Shown here piece by piece: positions 38,536-47,320 of a stretch of 64,000 bases of DNA. The notes beneath the pieces were generated by a model, which saw only the letters and a program-made list of their open reading frames with translations, had not been told where the DNA came from and searched no databases. Origin of the DNA: SPJN01 sp965229935 (GTDB taxonomy: Bacteria > Pseudomonadota > Alphaproteobacteria > SPJN01); assembly GCA_965229935.1 (NCBI GenBank), contig CBDDKB010000002.1:3010270-3074269 (forward strand). Reading direction: 5' to 3'. Position 1 is the stretch's first letter; each line of letters opens with the position of its first letter. Both the position numbers and the translations under genes were made by a program.

Positions 38536-40707
38536 TTACTTCATGCCCAATTCTTCAAGAATGTAATCAGGCATATATAGCGGATCTGTCGGCACATCAC
38601 CTTCCTGTGCGCGGGCGATGATGTAGGCCTTGATAGCGCGGACATCTTCTGCTGTTACAACGTCAGAGAAGTTGGCCATGCCGCGTTCTTCCATTGCGCC
38701 TTCAAGGACGATCTCCTCATACATGTCGAAAACTTCAGGTGCAGAATAACGCAGGTCTTGAATGACCCCGCCTGAAACCGCGCCAATGCCATGGCAGACG
38801 GCGCAATTATCAGCAAAGGCGATTGCGCCTTGTTTGACAAGCTCAGCATTTTTGGAATCTTCGCTGGGGCCAATCGGCTCCGGCTGATCCATGACATAAC
38901 GCATGGGATCAAGTTCAGCATCGCCGCCCAGGTTGAAGGTCAGGACAGTACCGCCACGGGCAACGCCTGCGGCCTTCGCAGCGCGGCCATAGGCCAGCGC
39001 GTAAGCGCCGCCCCAACCGGCCAGAACGGTGACATATTGTTCACCATTTTTTGACCATGTGACGGGCGGTGCGATGACGCCGGTGCCCGCAGGGGCTTGC
39101 CACAATGTTTTACCTGTTGTGGCATTGTGTGCCTTAACAAAGCCATCACCAGTACCTTGGAACACAAGATTGCCTGCAGTGGTCAGGACACCACCGTTCC
39201 AACCACCCCAATGCTGAATGTGCCAGCGTTCTTTCCCGGCAATGGGGTCCCAAGCGATCAGCTTGCCAGCGAAGAATTCCGGCGGGGCATCAAGCTGGTT
39301 GTCCATCGACTGACCAAGATTCCAAGACCCGGGACGGAATTTAAAATCATTCACGTCAGGTTCTGCAACAGATGTGATCTCCATTGCCGGAATGTAAACA
39401 AGGCCATTGTCCTTGTTATAGGCCATTGGGTGCCAGTTATGACCGCCGATGGGGATCGGGCTGACAACAGACCAACGATCTGTGTAGCGAGCGTTTGGAT
39501 TTTCAACCGGACGACCCGTTTCAAGGTCAACATGGGTGGCCCAAACGACAGGCACATATTTTTCCGCTGACAGAAGCTCACCCGTTACACGGTCGATCAC
39601 ATAGAAGAAACCGTTTTTGGGGGCCTGCATCAGGACTTTGCGGGTTTCGCCCTTCCAGTCGAGCTCTGCAAGAATGATGTGCTGTGTCGCTGTATAATCC
39701 CAACTCTCACCCGGTGTGGTCTGGTAGTACCACTTCATTTTCCCAGTATCGGGGTCGATGGCAAGAATGGATGACAAGAACAGATTGTCTCCACCATCGG
39801 GGCTGCGGACATTGCGGTTCCAGGGTGACCCGTTGCCGACACCGATATAGATCGTGTTTAGCTCAGGATCATAGGCCATGCTGTCCCACGCGGTGCCGCC
39901 ACCGCCCATTTCCCACCATTTGGCCCCGCCCCAAGTTTTGGCGGCCTCTTCAAGTTCGGGATGCTCAAACGGCTCATCAGGATTGCCGGGCACCGTGTAA
40001 AAACGCCAAACCTGCTCACCCGTTTCGGTGTCATAGGCTGTGACAAACCCGCGAACGCCAAATTCCGCGCCGCCATTACCAATAATCACCTTGTCCTTCA
40101 CGATGCGCGGTGCGCCTGTGATGGTATAGGGGGGCTTGCTGTCGACAGTATCAACGTCCCAGATTTTTTCGCCTGTTTTGGCGTCAAGCGCGATCAGGTG
40201 ACCATGAATGGTGCCGAAAAAGACCTTGCCGTTCCACACAGCGACGCCTCGATTGACGACATCACAGCAGGCGTAACGGCCCCAGCCGCGAGGCACTTCG
40301 GGGTCATATTCCCACAACAATTCACCCGTCAGGGCATCAAGGGCATAGACGATTGACCATGATCCGGTCAGATACATAACGCCATTATCGACGATAGGAC
40401 TTGCCTCAAGGCCGCGATCAGTGCCGGTTTCAAATGCCCATGCAAGGCCAAGGTCGCCGACATTGCTGTCATTGATTTGATTTAGCGGGCTATAGCGCTG
40501 CTCTGAATAGGTGCGCCCGTGGGCCAGCCAGTTTTCAGGCTCGCTATCTGCATTGATGATCCGGGCACCGTTGATCTGTCCCGGTTCAGTTGCAACGACC
40601 TGCGCAACGTCCGCGTTGTCGTCTGGTCCGCCGCTTATATAGATCAGACCGATGATGATGGCTGCGACGATGGCAGCGCCAAGCGCGAGGCGGCTTGAAT
40701 CACCCAT
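38536..40707 (-). CDS. PQQ-dependent quinohaemoprotein alcohol dehydrogenase (type II ADH)
   Basis: This 723-residue periplasmic enzyme oxidises primary alcohols with PQQ and passes electrons to its own haem. Order: N-terminal membrane or signal segment (LALGAAIVAAIIIGLIYI), an eight-bladed propeller (residues about 45-600) with tryptophan-docking repeats, the rare vicinal disulfide YACCDVVN, the catalytic Asp in GESWDYTATQ, and a cytochrome c domain with CAVCH at about residue 635 and a Met ligand in EERGMANF. Thr, not Asp, two residues after the catalytic Asp suggests calcium rather than a lanthanide. GGGAG stands before the ATG at 40705-40707. It converges on the pqq-rmuC unit that supplies its cofactor. 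Confidence 0.92.
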   Translation of the reverse strand: MGDSSRLALGAAIVAAIIIGLIYISGGPDDNADVAQVVATEPGQINGARIINADSEPENWLAHGRTYSEQRYSPLNQINDSNVGDLGLAWAFETGTDRGLEASPIVDNGVMYLTGSWSIVYALDALTGELLWEYDPEVPRGWGRYACCDVVNRGVAVWNGKVFFGTIHGHLIALDAKTGEKIWDVDTVDSKPPYTITGAPRIVKDKVIIGNGGAEFGVRGFVTAYDTETGEQVWRFYTVPGNPDEPFEHPELEEAAKTWGGAKWWEMGGGGTAWDSMAYDPELNTIYIGVGNGSPWNRNVRSPDGGDNLFLSSILAIDPDTGKMKWYYQTTPGESWDYTATQHIILAELDWKGETRKVLMQAPKNGFFYVIDRVTGELLSAEKYVPVVWATHVDLETGRPVENPNARYTDRWSVVSPIPIGGHNWHPMAYNKDNGLVYIPAMEITSVAEPDVNDFKFRPGSWNLGQSMDNQLDAPPEFFAGKLIAWDPIAGKERWHIQHWGGWNGGVLTTAGNLVFQGTGDGFVKAHNATTGKTLWQAPAGTGVIAPPVTWSKNGEQYVTVLAGWGGAYALAYGRAAKAAGVARGGTVLTFNLGGDAELDPMRYVMDQPEPIGPSEDSKNAELVKQGAIAFADNCAVCHGIGAVSGGVIQDLRYSAPEVFDMYEEIVLEGAMEERGMANFSDVVTAEDVRAIKAYIIARAQEGDVPTDPLYMPDYILEELGMK

Positions 40708-40822
40708 AATATTCTCCCTGAATGTCCCCTCCGATTGGCTGATTGCCAATCTGTGTGCGGGCACTATACAGTCTTGCCAAGCTGGGACTCAAGCCAGAAT
40801 TAACACGGTGTAAAGGTGGGGA

Positions 40823-41656
40823 ATGGAACAGACCTATAAAACCCTGAAAGTCAGCCAAAAAGGCAATGTTGTCAGCATCGCCATGGACAGGCCGGGCAGC
40901 AATAATGCCTGGACCGGGCGTATGCATATGGAATTGCGGGCAGCCTTTGGCTTAGCTAATCAGGATCCGGATTGTGCCGTCATTATCCTGACAGGTGAGG
41001 GGGAGCGTGGTTTTTGTCCCGGCGGCGATTTTCAGGCGCTTGAAGGGCATGCAGAACGGGGCGGTTATGATGATGGGCTACCGCCTGATGTGGTGGATCC
41101 GGTGCCCGACGCGCCTGCCGAATTTCAGGCAACTTTGGCCTGGATGGTTGCGCTTGATAAGCCGGTGATTGCAGCTGTAAATGGTGCCGCTGCCGGGGTC
41201 GGGTTGGCTCTTGCCTGTTTGGCTGACATCAGATTTGGCGTCAGGTCGGCAAAGATGACAACGGCCCATGGCAAGCTGCACCTGCCAGCTGAATATGGCC
41301 TGTCATGGCTGTTGCCGCGAATTATCGGCTTGGGCCGGGCTAATGATCTTTTGCTCACAAGCCGCAAATTTACAGGAGCGGAGGCCGAGGCGATGGGGCT
41401 TTTCAATCAGGCCTTTGACGATGTGGCGTCGTTGCGCGCCCATACCGCGCTATATGCAGCGGATATGGCGGCGACGGTTTCTCCCGGCTCATTAAAGGCA
41501 ACCAAGCGGCAGGTCTGGCTTGATCAAACCCGTGATTTGGCGGCGGCTGTAAGGGAGTCTGAAGCGCGGCTTGAGCAGATGATGACGGAAGCAAATTATA
41601 AAACGGGACTAAAGGCCCTGCTGAAACGGCAGGTGCCAAATTGGCTGCGTGAGTGA
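40823..41656 (+). CDS. Enoyl-CoA hydratase/isomerase family protein
   Basis: This 277-residue crotonase-fold protein has oxyanion-hole segments GFCPGGDFQALEGH and AAVNGAAAGVGLALACLADI, then LHLPAEYGLSWLLPRIIGLG and the helix RKFTGAEAEAMGLFNQAFDD. The catalytic Glu pair of true hydratases is not obvious (GLSWLLPR region), so isomerase or another acyl-CoA reaction is possible. AAGGTGGGG ribosome site. Divergent from the alcohol dehydrogenase. Confidence 0.88.
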   Translation: MEQTYKTLKVSQKGNVVSIAMDRPGSNNAWTGRMHMELRAAFGLANQDPDCAVIILTGEGERGFCPGGDFQALEGHAERGGYDDGLPPDVVDPVPDAPAEFQATLAWMVALDKPVIAAVNGAAAGVGLALACLADIRFGVRSAKMTTAHGKLHLPAEYGLSWLLPRIIGLGRANDLLLTSRKFTGAEAEAMGLFNQAFDDVASLRAHTALYAADMAATVSPGSLKATKRQVWLDQTRDLAAAVRESEARLEQMMTEANYKTGLKALLKRQVPNWLRE

Positions 41657-41680
41657 TTGCTGACCGTTTGGCGGCAGGCC

Positions 41681-42622
41681 CTAGTAGGTGAACCAGAACA
41701 GGACAGCGCCGATCGCTGTAATGCCCAATGCCCCCAGAATTTCAAAATTAAGGGCAATGGCGCCCCCTTCACCCACCCGGTCAAGCACTGACCGCCGCAG
41801 GACGACGCTTAAAATACCAAGACTTGCCATAGTGATGGCCATGCCTAGTGAAATGGCAAGAACGACCAATACACCAACAAACACTACTGAATTAGCCAGC
41901 GCAAACAGCATAACTAGAATAGCCCCGGTGCAGGGCACAACGCCCACCAACATTGAGATGAAGGACCGGGTGCGGGTTTCGCCATCCTTATCATGTTCGT
42001 GCAGGGCGCAGCCACAACTGCCATGATGGTGGTCATGATCATGATCATGATGATGCGCGTCTGCGCGGCGATGTTTGACATAGGCAACAACGCGGTTAAA
42101 GGCACCGTACAACATATAAAGGCCGATGCCCGCGATAGCCGCATAGCTGATCAGTCTGACTACGCGATAATTCGCATCCTTGGCGGCGATAATGTTGCCC
42201 AGAATGAGGTCAGCGGCGACCACAATCAAAATGGCAGAGGTGACGTGAACAAGCGCGATTTGCCCGCCCATCAGCACGCCTTCTTTGATTTTCCCGCCAT
42301 TTGCCAAGAAGTAGGAGCTGATGACGATTTTGCCATGACCCGGCCCTAGGGCGTGTACCGCGCCATATCCGAACCCGAAGCTTAACGCCACCCCAAGCGG
42401 TTTAAGGTCAGTGCCATAACGCAGCCCGTCTGCTGCGGCGACCATATAATTCTGGGCGCTGACCTGCATATGATCCAGCACCATGATGACAAAATTGCCA
42501 AAGGTCAGATTGGCTAGCGCGCCGTGATAGGCGCAGGCTTCGGCCGCCTGCGGTATGCAAGCGATAAAGGCCAGGGCAAGCCCTGCCGCGCCAATCTGCT
42601 TCATAGAGTTCTTGATCATCAT
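41681..42622 (-). CDS. Nickel/cobalt exporter, NicO (RcnA-like) family
   Basis: This 313-residue inner-membrane protein starts with a signal-like helix, followed by about six membrane segments. The family motif HALGPGHGKIVISSYFL is present, and a cytoplasmic His/Asp-rich loop (HHHDHDHDHHHGSCGCALHEH, about residues 180-205) would bind metal. The last part, LVGVVPCTGAILVMLFALAN, is also typical. Start at the ATG 42620-42622 with AAGGA upstream. Efflux of Ni2+/Co2+ is expected, but metal specificity is not certain. No RcnR-type regulator adjacent. Confidence 0.85.
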   Translation of the reverse strand: MMIKNSMKQIGAAGLALAFIACIPQAAEACAYHGALANLTFGNFVIMVLDHMQVSAQNYMVAAADGLRYGTDLKPLGVALSFGFGYGAVHALGPGHGKIVISSYFLANGGKIKEGVLMGGQIALVHVTSAILIVVAADLILGNIIAAKDANYRVVRLISYAAIAGIGLYMLYGAFNRVVAYVKHRRADAHHHDHDHDHHHGSCGCALHEHDKDGETRTRSFISMLVGVVPCTGAILVMLFALANSVVFVGVLVVLAISLGMAITMASLGILSVVLRRSVLDRVGEGGAIALNFEILGALGITAIGAVLFWFTY

Positions 42623-42758
42623 TTTGTTCCTTTGGCGCAGTTTACAAGAATTCGCAAAGGTCGAAAAGGTCAAACTGGTTCATTGCCACAAGGGACATGA
42701 TCAGGTACAAGCCGCGATCAGATCAAGCATCACAATTACTAGAGAGTAAGGGTTACCC

Positions 42759-44441
42759 ATGGCCTCCTATCAATATGTCTACACCATGCAGGGCGTTTCA
42801 AAGACTTGGCCCGGCGGCAAGACGGTTTTGAAAGACATCCACCTGCAATTCCTGCCCGGTGCCAAAATCGGGGTTTTGGGGGTGAATGGCGCGGGTAAAT
42901 CAACCTTGCTGAAAATTATGGCGGGACAGCACACCGACTATACGGGTGAGGCTTGGGCCGCCAAGGGAGTCAAGGTCGGCTACCTGCCGCAGGAACCTGA
43001 TTTGGACCCTGAAAAAGACGCGCTGGGCAATGTCATGGACGGCGTTGGGGAGGTTGGTCGCCTGCTTGCCCGCTTTGACGAGATTTCCAACAAGTTCGCC
43101 GAACCCATGTCTGATGAGGAAATGAATGACCTGATCACTGAACAGGCAGAGGTTCAGGAAAAGATTGAGGCGATGGACGCGTGGGATATCAACACCAAGG
43201 TTGAGATTGCCATGGATGCGCTGCGGTGCCCGCCCGGCGATGCCGACGTTACAAAACTGTCCGGGGGTGAACGCCGCCGGGTTGCCCTGTGTCGCCTGCT
43301 GCTTGAAAAGCCCGACATTCTGCTGCTTGACGAACCGACCAACCATCTGGATGCCGAAAGCGTCGCGTGGCTTGAACGGTTCTTGCAGGAATATGAAGGC
43401 ATGGTGATGGTGGTTACCCATGACCGTTACTTCCTTGATAATATTACAGGCTGGATCCTTGAGCTAGACCGCGGTCAGGGCATCCCCTATGAGGGCAATT
43501 ATTCTGCGTGGCTTGAACAAAAACAAAAGCGCCTTGCCCATGAACAATCGCAAGAAGAAGCGCGCCAGAAAACATTGGCGAAGGAGCTTGAGTGGATTAG
43601 GCAAAGCCCCAAGGCCCGTCAGGCAAAGTCAAAGGCGCGTATCCGTGCCTATGATGAGTTGCTGCAGCAGGCTGCTGACCGCGCGCCGGGTAAGGCCCAG
43701 ATTGTTATTCCTGTCGGTCCTCGTTTGGGTGATGTGGTCATTAAGGCAGAAGGCGTCAACAAGGGCTTTGGCGACGCGCTATTGATCGAAAATCTTGATT
43801 TCAATATTCCTCCCGGCGCTATTGTCGGTGTGATCGGTGCTAACGGCGCGGGTAAATCAACCCTGTTCAAAATGATCACAGGGGTTGAGCAGCCCGATGC
43901 CGGTGCGATTACAATCGGTGAAACCGTGCAGCTTGGTTATGTTGATCAGTCACGCGACCATCTGGATGACAACAAAACCGTTTGGGAAGAAATCTCAAAC
44001 GGTGACGACATGATTGAGCTGGGCAAACATGAAGTGTCCAGCCGCGCCTATGTCGGCTCGTTCAACTTCAAAGGGTCTGACCAGCAAAAGAAAGTTGGCA
44101 TGTTGTCAGGCGGTGAACGGAACCGTGTGCATCTGGCCAAGATGTTGAAGTCCGGCGCAAATGTTATCCTGCTTGACGAACCGACCAATGATTTGGACGT
44201 GGAAACCTTGCGCGCGCTTGAAGATGCGCTGGAAAGCTTTGCCGGGTCAGCCATTGTGATCTCGCATGATCGCTGGTTCCTTGACCGTATCGCTACCCAC
44301 ATACTTGCCTTTGAAGGTGACAGCCATGTGGAATGGTTCGAGGGCAACTATCAGGATTATGAAGAAGATTTGAAGCGTCGTCGCCCCGACCTGGCCGAAG
44401 GGCCGACACGCATTCGCTTCAAAAAATTCTCCCGCGACTAG
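42759..44441 (+). CDS. ettA: Energy-dependent translational throttle protein EttA (ABC-F)
   Basis: This 560-residue soluble twin ABC ATPase binds the ribosomal E site and gates the first elongation step according to ATP/ADP. Two Walker A motifs (GVNGAGKSTLLKIMAG, GANGAGKSTLFKMITG), two signatures (LSGGERRRVALC, LSGGERNRVHLA), two Walker B motifs (LLLDEPTNHLD, ILLDEPTNDLD) and the linker between them (EWIRQSPKARQAKSKARIRAY), a mark of the EttA branch, are all present. Confidence 0.95.
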   Translation: MASYQYVYTMQGVSKTWPGGKTVLKDIHLQFLPGAKIGVLGVNGAGKSTLLKIMAGQHTDYTGEAWAAKGVKVGYLPQEPDLDPEKDALGNVMDGVGEVGRLLARFDEISNKFAEPMSDEEMNDLITEQAEVQEKIEAMDAWDINTKVEIAMDALRCPPGDADVTKLSGGERRRVALCRLLLEKPDILLLDEPTNHLDAESVAWLERFLQEYEGMVMVVTHDRYFLDNITGWILELDRGQGIPYEGNYSAWLEQKQKRLAHEQSQEEARQKTLAKELEWIRQSPKARQAKSKARIRAYDELLQQAADRAPGKAQIVIPVGPRLGDVVIKAEGVNKGFGDALLIENLDFNIPPGAIVGVIGANGAGKSTLFKMITGVEQPDAGAITIGETVQLGYVDQSRDHLDDNKTVWEEISNGDDMIELGKHEVSSRAYVGSFNFKGSDQQKKVGMLSGGERNRVHLAKMLKSGANVILLDEPTNDLDVETLRALEDALESFAGSAIVISHDRWFLDRIATHILAFEGDSHVEWFEGNYQDYEEDLKRRRPDLAEGPTRIRFKKFSRD

Positions 44442-44517
44442 GTCTTTGCCTCAGGCCCATTTGTGATAGCATTTTCCCGTTCAGGCTTTGGGGGCCTGTC
44501 AAAATGGGGGAATGACT

Positions 44518-45375
44518 ATGGGATCAGTTGGTTTAGAGGTTGCTATTGCTGCGCCGCCACCTGTTGTGTGGATGGCCTTTTCAGTCGCGGACTATTTTGG
44601 CCAATGGTACACGCCTGACCCGGATTGGGTGCCAGAGATTCGCGAATTTTCATTCGAGGTTGGCGGTAAACGCATTGTTGCCTTTGGCCCGGAGGGGGAG
44701 CCTCCCTATGTGGAGGAAGATGTGCTGCTTGAGATCGTCCCGAATGAGCGGTTGGTATTTACCAGCCATATGCATCAGGGCGACCATCAGTTTGGCGAAA
44801 CGCATTGCGTGATAAGTTTGGCTGCCGCAAATGATGGTGGCACAATCCTGACGCTCGATGAAACGCAAGTGCCTGATGATCAGATTGAGCCACGCATTGG
44901 TGGCTGGACCGGAACCTTTGACAGCTTGAAGCGTCTGTTGGCGGATGATGGTGTGGCGCAAAAATGGTCCGGGACTTTCGACGCGCCTGTTGATCAGGTG
45001 TGGCAGGCCTTTATTTCGCCTGACAGTATAGCGAAATGGTTCACACCCTTTCCCGGCGCTGAGATTGAGGTCCATGAATGTGGCTATGGCGTGGGAGAGC
45101 GACGCGCCATCACCTTTGGCCGTGGTGAAGACTGGGAGCACACAATCACAGAAACCTTTCAAGAGATTGAAGAATGGCGCGGCTGCACACTAGCTGTTGA
45201 TATGGTGATGCAGGGTGTGAGCTTTAGCCAAATCACCGGGCAGTTACGGTTTTCGGCGGAAGGGCAGAACAAGACCCGCATAGATTTGGCGGTTACAAAC
45301 GGGCCGACACCTGAACGGGTGATGCGCTGTGCAGGGTGGGGGGCAACGCTGGCAAATCTTGCGTTGGTCTTATAA
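44518..45375 (+). CDS. Protein with two SRPBCC (AHSA1/START-like) domains
   Basis: This 285-residue protein is made of two tandem copies of the same fold: residues 1-140 (LEVAIAAPPPVVWMAFSVAD, FGQWYTPDPDW) and 145-285 (SGTFDAPVDQVWQAFISPDS, IAKWFTPFPG). Each has the start-strand/helix pattern and a late GWTGTFDSLKRLL or GWGATLANL helix of AHSA1-like ligand-binding domains. The ligand is unknown. Start at ATG 44518, seven bases after GGGGG; other in-frame starts at 44488 and 44512 are less well placed. Confidence 0.8.
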   Translation: MGSVGLEVAIAAPPPVVWMAFSVADYFGQWYTPDPDWVPEIREFSFEVGGKRIVAFGPEGEPPYVEEDVLLEIVPNERLVFTSHMHQGDHQFGETHCVISLAAANDGGTILTLDETQVPDDQIEPRIGGWTGTFDSLKRLLADDGVAQKWSGTFDAPVDQVWQAFISPDSIAKWFTPFPGAEIEVHECGYGVGERRAITFGRGEDWEHTITETFQEIEEWRGCTLAVDMVMQGVSFSQITGQLRFSAEGQNKTRIDLAVTNGPTPERVMRCAGWGATLANLALVL

Positions 45376-45411
45376 CAAAGAAAAAACGGCACCGCCGATG
45401 GCGATGCCGTG
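45376..45411 (-). terminator. Terminator of the mlaA-mlaC transcript
   Basis: The stem ACGGCA-CGCC/GGCG-TGCCGT (45386-45410) is followed on the minus strand by TTTTTTCTTTG. It lies between the convergent SRPBCC and mlaC genes. Confidence 0.75.
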
Positions 45412-45435
45412 CTTGGTTCGTGCTCGCAGAAAGAA

Positions 45436-46104
45436 TTATCCGGCGTTATCAGCAACCTTCGCATCAGAAGTACTGTCGCCTGTTTTACTGTCGTCGATCT
45501 TCTTTTGCATAATGTTGATCAACGGGGCTATGTCTTTAGGTGACTTTTGCATCACCGCCTTGAATTCATCGCGCTGTGTCAGAGCCATTGAGATGCCCTC
45601 GATCATAATGTCTACGATCTTTAAGCCTGCATCTGGGCCGCGATCACGGACACGCCAATCAATATTGATATCCTCACCACCATTGGTTTGACGGACAACC
45701 GATTTCACAATGTAACGGCCCGACTTTTCTTCAATAGCGGAAACAACCTCGATTTGTTCACCTGAATAGGCGGACAGGCGAGATGCGTTGGCACGGATCA
45801 AGTAGGTGCCATAAATATCGACATACTCATCAAGGCGGTCTTGTTGAACGGTACGCCAATAGCGGCCCAAAACAAAGCGGGCAACAAATTCCAAATCAAC
45901 GTCACGGCTTAGCAATACCGTAAACGCGTCGATCTTTGCCTCATGGCCCTGTTCGTCATTGCCAAGGATGGAAATTGCCTCTGTCGCAAGGTTTTGCACC
46001 ATTGCCTTGGCATCATCTGTTTGGGCTGCAAATGACGGTGCAATCGCCGTGACAAGCATAGTTGCGGCGACAAGCACAGATTTAAGGGGGGAAAAGAGTT
46101 TCAT
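45436..46104 (-). CDS. mlaC: MlaC/Ttg2D-family phospholipid-binding protein
   Basis: This 222-residue periplasmic shuttle carries phospholipids between the outer-membrane MlaA and the inner-membrane MlaFEDB transporter. It has a cleavable signal (VLVAATMLVTAIAPSFAAQ) and the MlaC core: DAFTVLLSRDVDLEFVARFV, LGRYWRTVQQDRLDEYVDIY, DINIDWRVRDRGPDAGLKIV and ISMALTQRDEFKAVMQK. Start at ATG 46102-46104. 26 bases behind mlaA. The ATPase, permease and MCE genes are not here. Confidence 0.92.
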   Translation of the reverse strand: MKLFSPLKSVLVAATMLVTAIAPSFAAQTDDAKAMVQNLATEAISILGNDEQGHEAKIDAFTVLLSRDVDLEFVARFVLGRYWRTVQQDRLDEYVDIYGTYLIRANASRLSAYSGEQIEVVSAIEEKSGRYIVKSVVRQTNGGEDINIDWRVRDRGPDAGLKIVDIMIEGISMALTQRDEFKAVMQKSPKDIAPLINIMQKKIDDSKTGDSTSDAKVADNAG

Positions 46105-46130
46105 GTCAGTCTCTTGAAAGCTACGCAAAC

Positions 46131-46916
46131 TTAATAATCAACATCGAATGGATCGACGTCACTGTCAGATGGTTCTGCAACCGCGCCATTGTTGATTTCC
46201 TTTTCGCGATCTTGCCTATACGCGCTACGGGCGGTGGCATAGAAATCAATGGCTGTCCGCTCAATCTCATCAAGCGTTTCGATGTTGCGTGACCGGCCAT
46301 CAACAATGTCGATTGCCATAACTGTCGGCTGTACCCATTCTTCGCCAGCATGGTCAAAGGCGTAGAACAGCGGATTTGAATAGGCGTCGACAATGCGGCC
46401 AACACCATGGCGCACTGATGAGCTGTTCAGGAAGGGCACCACAAGATAGGGCCCCTCTGGCACGCCATAGACAGCCAATGTCTGCCCGAAATCTTCTGTG
46501 TGACGGTCAATGCCTTGTGATTTGGCGACATCAAACAGGCCGCCGATGCCGATAGTTGAATTGACAAGGAAGCGACCAAAGGTGGCGCCTGCCCGATCAA
46601 ACTCGCCCTGCAACACATCATTGATGAAGGTTACGGGTTCTTGAATATTGTTCACCACATTACGCAGCCCGTCACGACCCTGTTCGGGGACTATGGTGCG
46701 GTAGCCCTTGGCGATGGGCTTCAGGAAATAGCGATCTATCCCAAGATTGAACTCAAAAACATCACGGTTAAACGGCTCAATCGGATCATTTGTGGTTTTG
46801 AATTCGGCAACGGCAACGGGGTCATCCGCCGGGGGCGGGGTTGCACAGGCTGAAAGGCCCGCCAACAATGTTGCGCCGACCAATATATTGCCTAATTTTT
46901 TCGTTCTTGGCGTCAT
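46131..46916 (-). CDS. mlaA: MlaA (VacJ) family outer-membrane lipoprotein
   Basis: This 261-residue lipoprotein removes misplaced phospholipids from the outer leaflet. The lipoprotein signal ends LLAGLSAC; then NDPIEPFNRDVFEFNLGIDR, PIAKGYRTIVPEQGRDGLRN, VNSTIGIGGLFDVAKSQGI, EDFGQTLAVYGVPEGPYLVV and PFLNSSSVRHGVGRIVD follow, all diagnostic of the family. Start at ATG 46914-46916, directly before the signal peptide. Upstream gene of mlaC. Confidence 0.94.
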   Translation of the reverse strand: MTPRTKKLGNILVGATLLAGLSACATPPPADDPVAVAEFKTTNDPIEPFNRDVFEFNLGIDRYFLKPIAKGYRTIVPEQGRDGLRNVVNNIQEPVTFINDVLQGEFDRAGATFGRFLVNSTIGIGGLFDVAKSQGIDRHTEDFGQTLAVYGVPEGPYLVVPFLNSSSVRHGVGRIVDAYSNPLFYAFDHAGEEWVQPTVMAIDIVDGRSRNIETLDEIERTAIDFYATARSAYRQDREKEINNGAVAEPSDSDVDPFDVDY

Positions 46917-47320
46917 AATCCGCTCGTTCTTTCCGAATCTATCGGTCAAATAATAATGACCAGACTGTACCTTAGTGGGGATTAATCGTGGCGCATCTGT
47001 GGCAAAGACTGGGCCAGATTCACAAGATCAGCCCTGTTCTGTGACAGATTCGCGACACTTTAAGTAGTGACCCCAAATTTGTTGCAGGCGCGGCATCCCG
47101 ACCGCGCAGCAGAATTTTGTTAGCAGTTCGTTTTACGTCTGTCAGTAGCAAATCATGTGACGACTGACATGAAAAACACAAAATCTATAGGCTGTTACGC
47201 GCGTGATACGCAGGTGGATCACAATCCCTCCCCAGTTGTCTCTTTATACATAAACATATCTTTATATTTATCTTGCATTCTTCGGCTATGCCACTATGAT
47301 GCACGAAGAAGGAGAAAAAG
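46917..47320. other. Divergent intergenic region between mlaA and the ArsR-methyltransferase gene
   Basis: These 404 bases should hold the mlaA promoter (minus) and the methionine-operon promoter (plus). An inverted repeat TGTCAGT/ACTGACA is at 47140-47146 and 47163-47169. The last 80 bases before the regulator gene are AT-rich and contain a palindrome (47250-47271). I looked for SAM- and SAH-type riboswitch cores and saw none. Confidence 0.5.
47250..47300 (+). promoter_or_regulatory. Promoter with overlapping palindromic operator for the methionine operon
   Basis: A 22-base imperfect palindrome (47250-47271; arms ATAAA/TTTAT and ATA/TAT, 8 of 11 positions pairing) abuts a -35-like TTGCAT (47273-47278) and a TATGAT -10 (47295-47300) with a 16-base spacer. 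The placement suits a repressor that blocks polymerase, most simply the ArsR-type protein encoded immediately downstream. Confidence 0.5.

Noticed and set aside
47100..47320. SAM-II or SAH riboswitch in front of the methionine operon
   Set aside because: The conserved core sequences of these riboswitches are not visible; a palindromic protein operator explains the site better.
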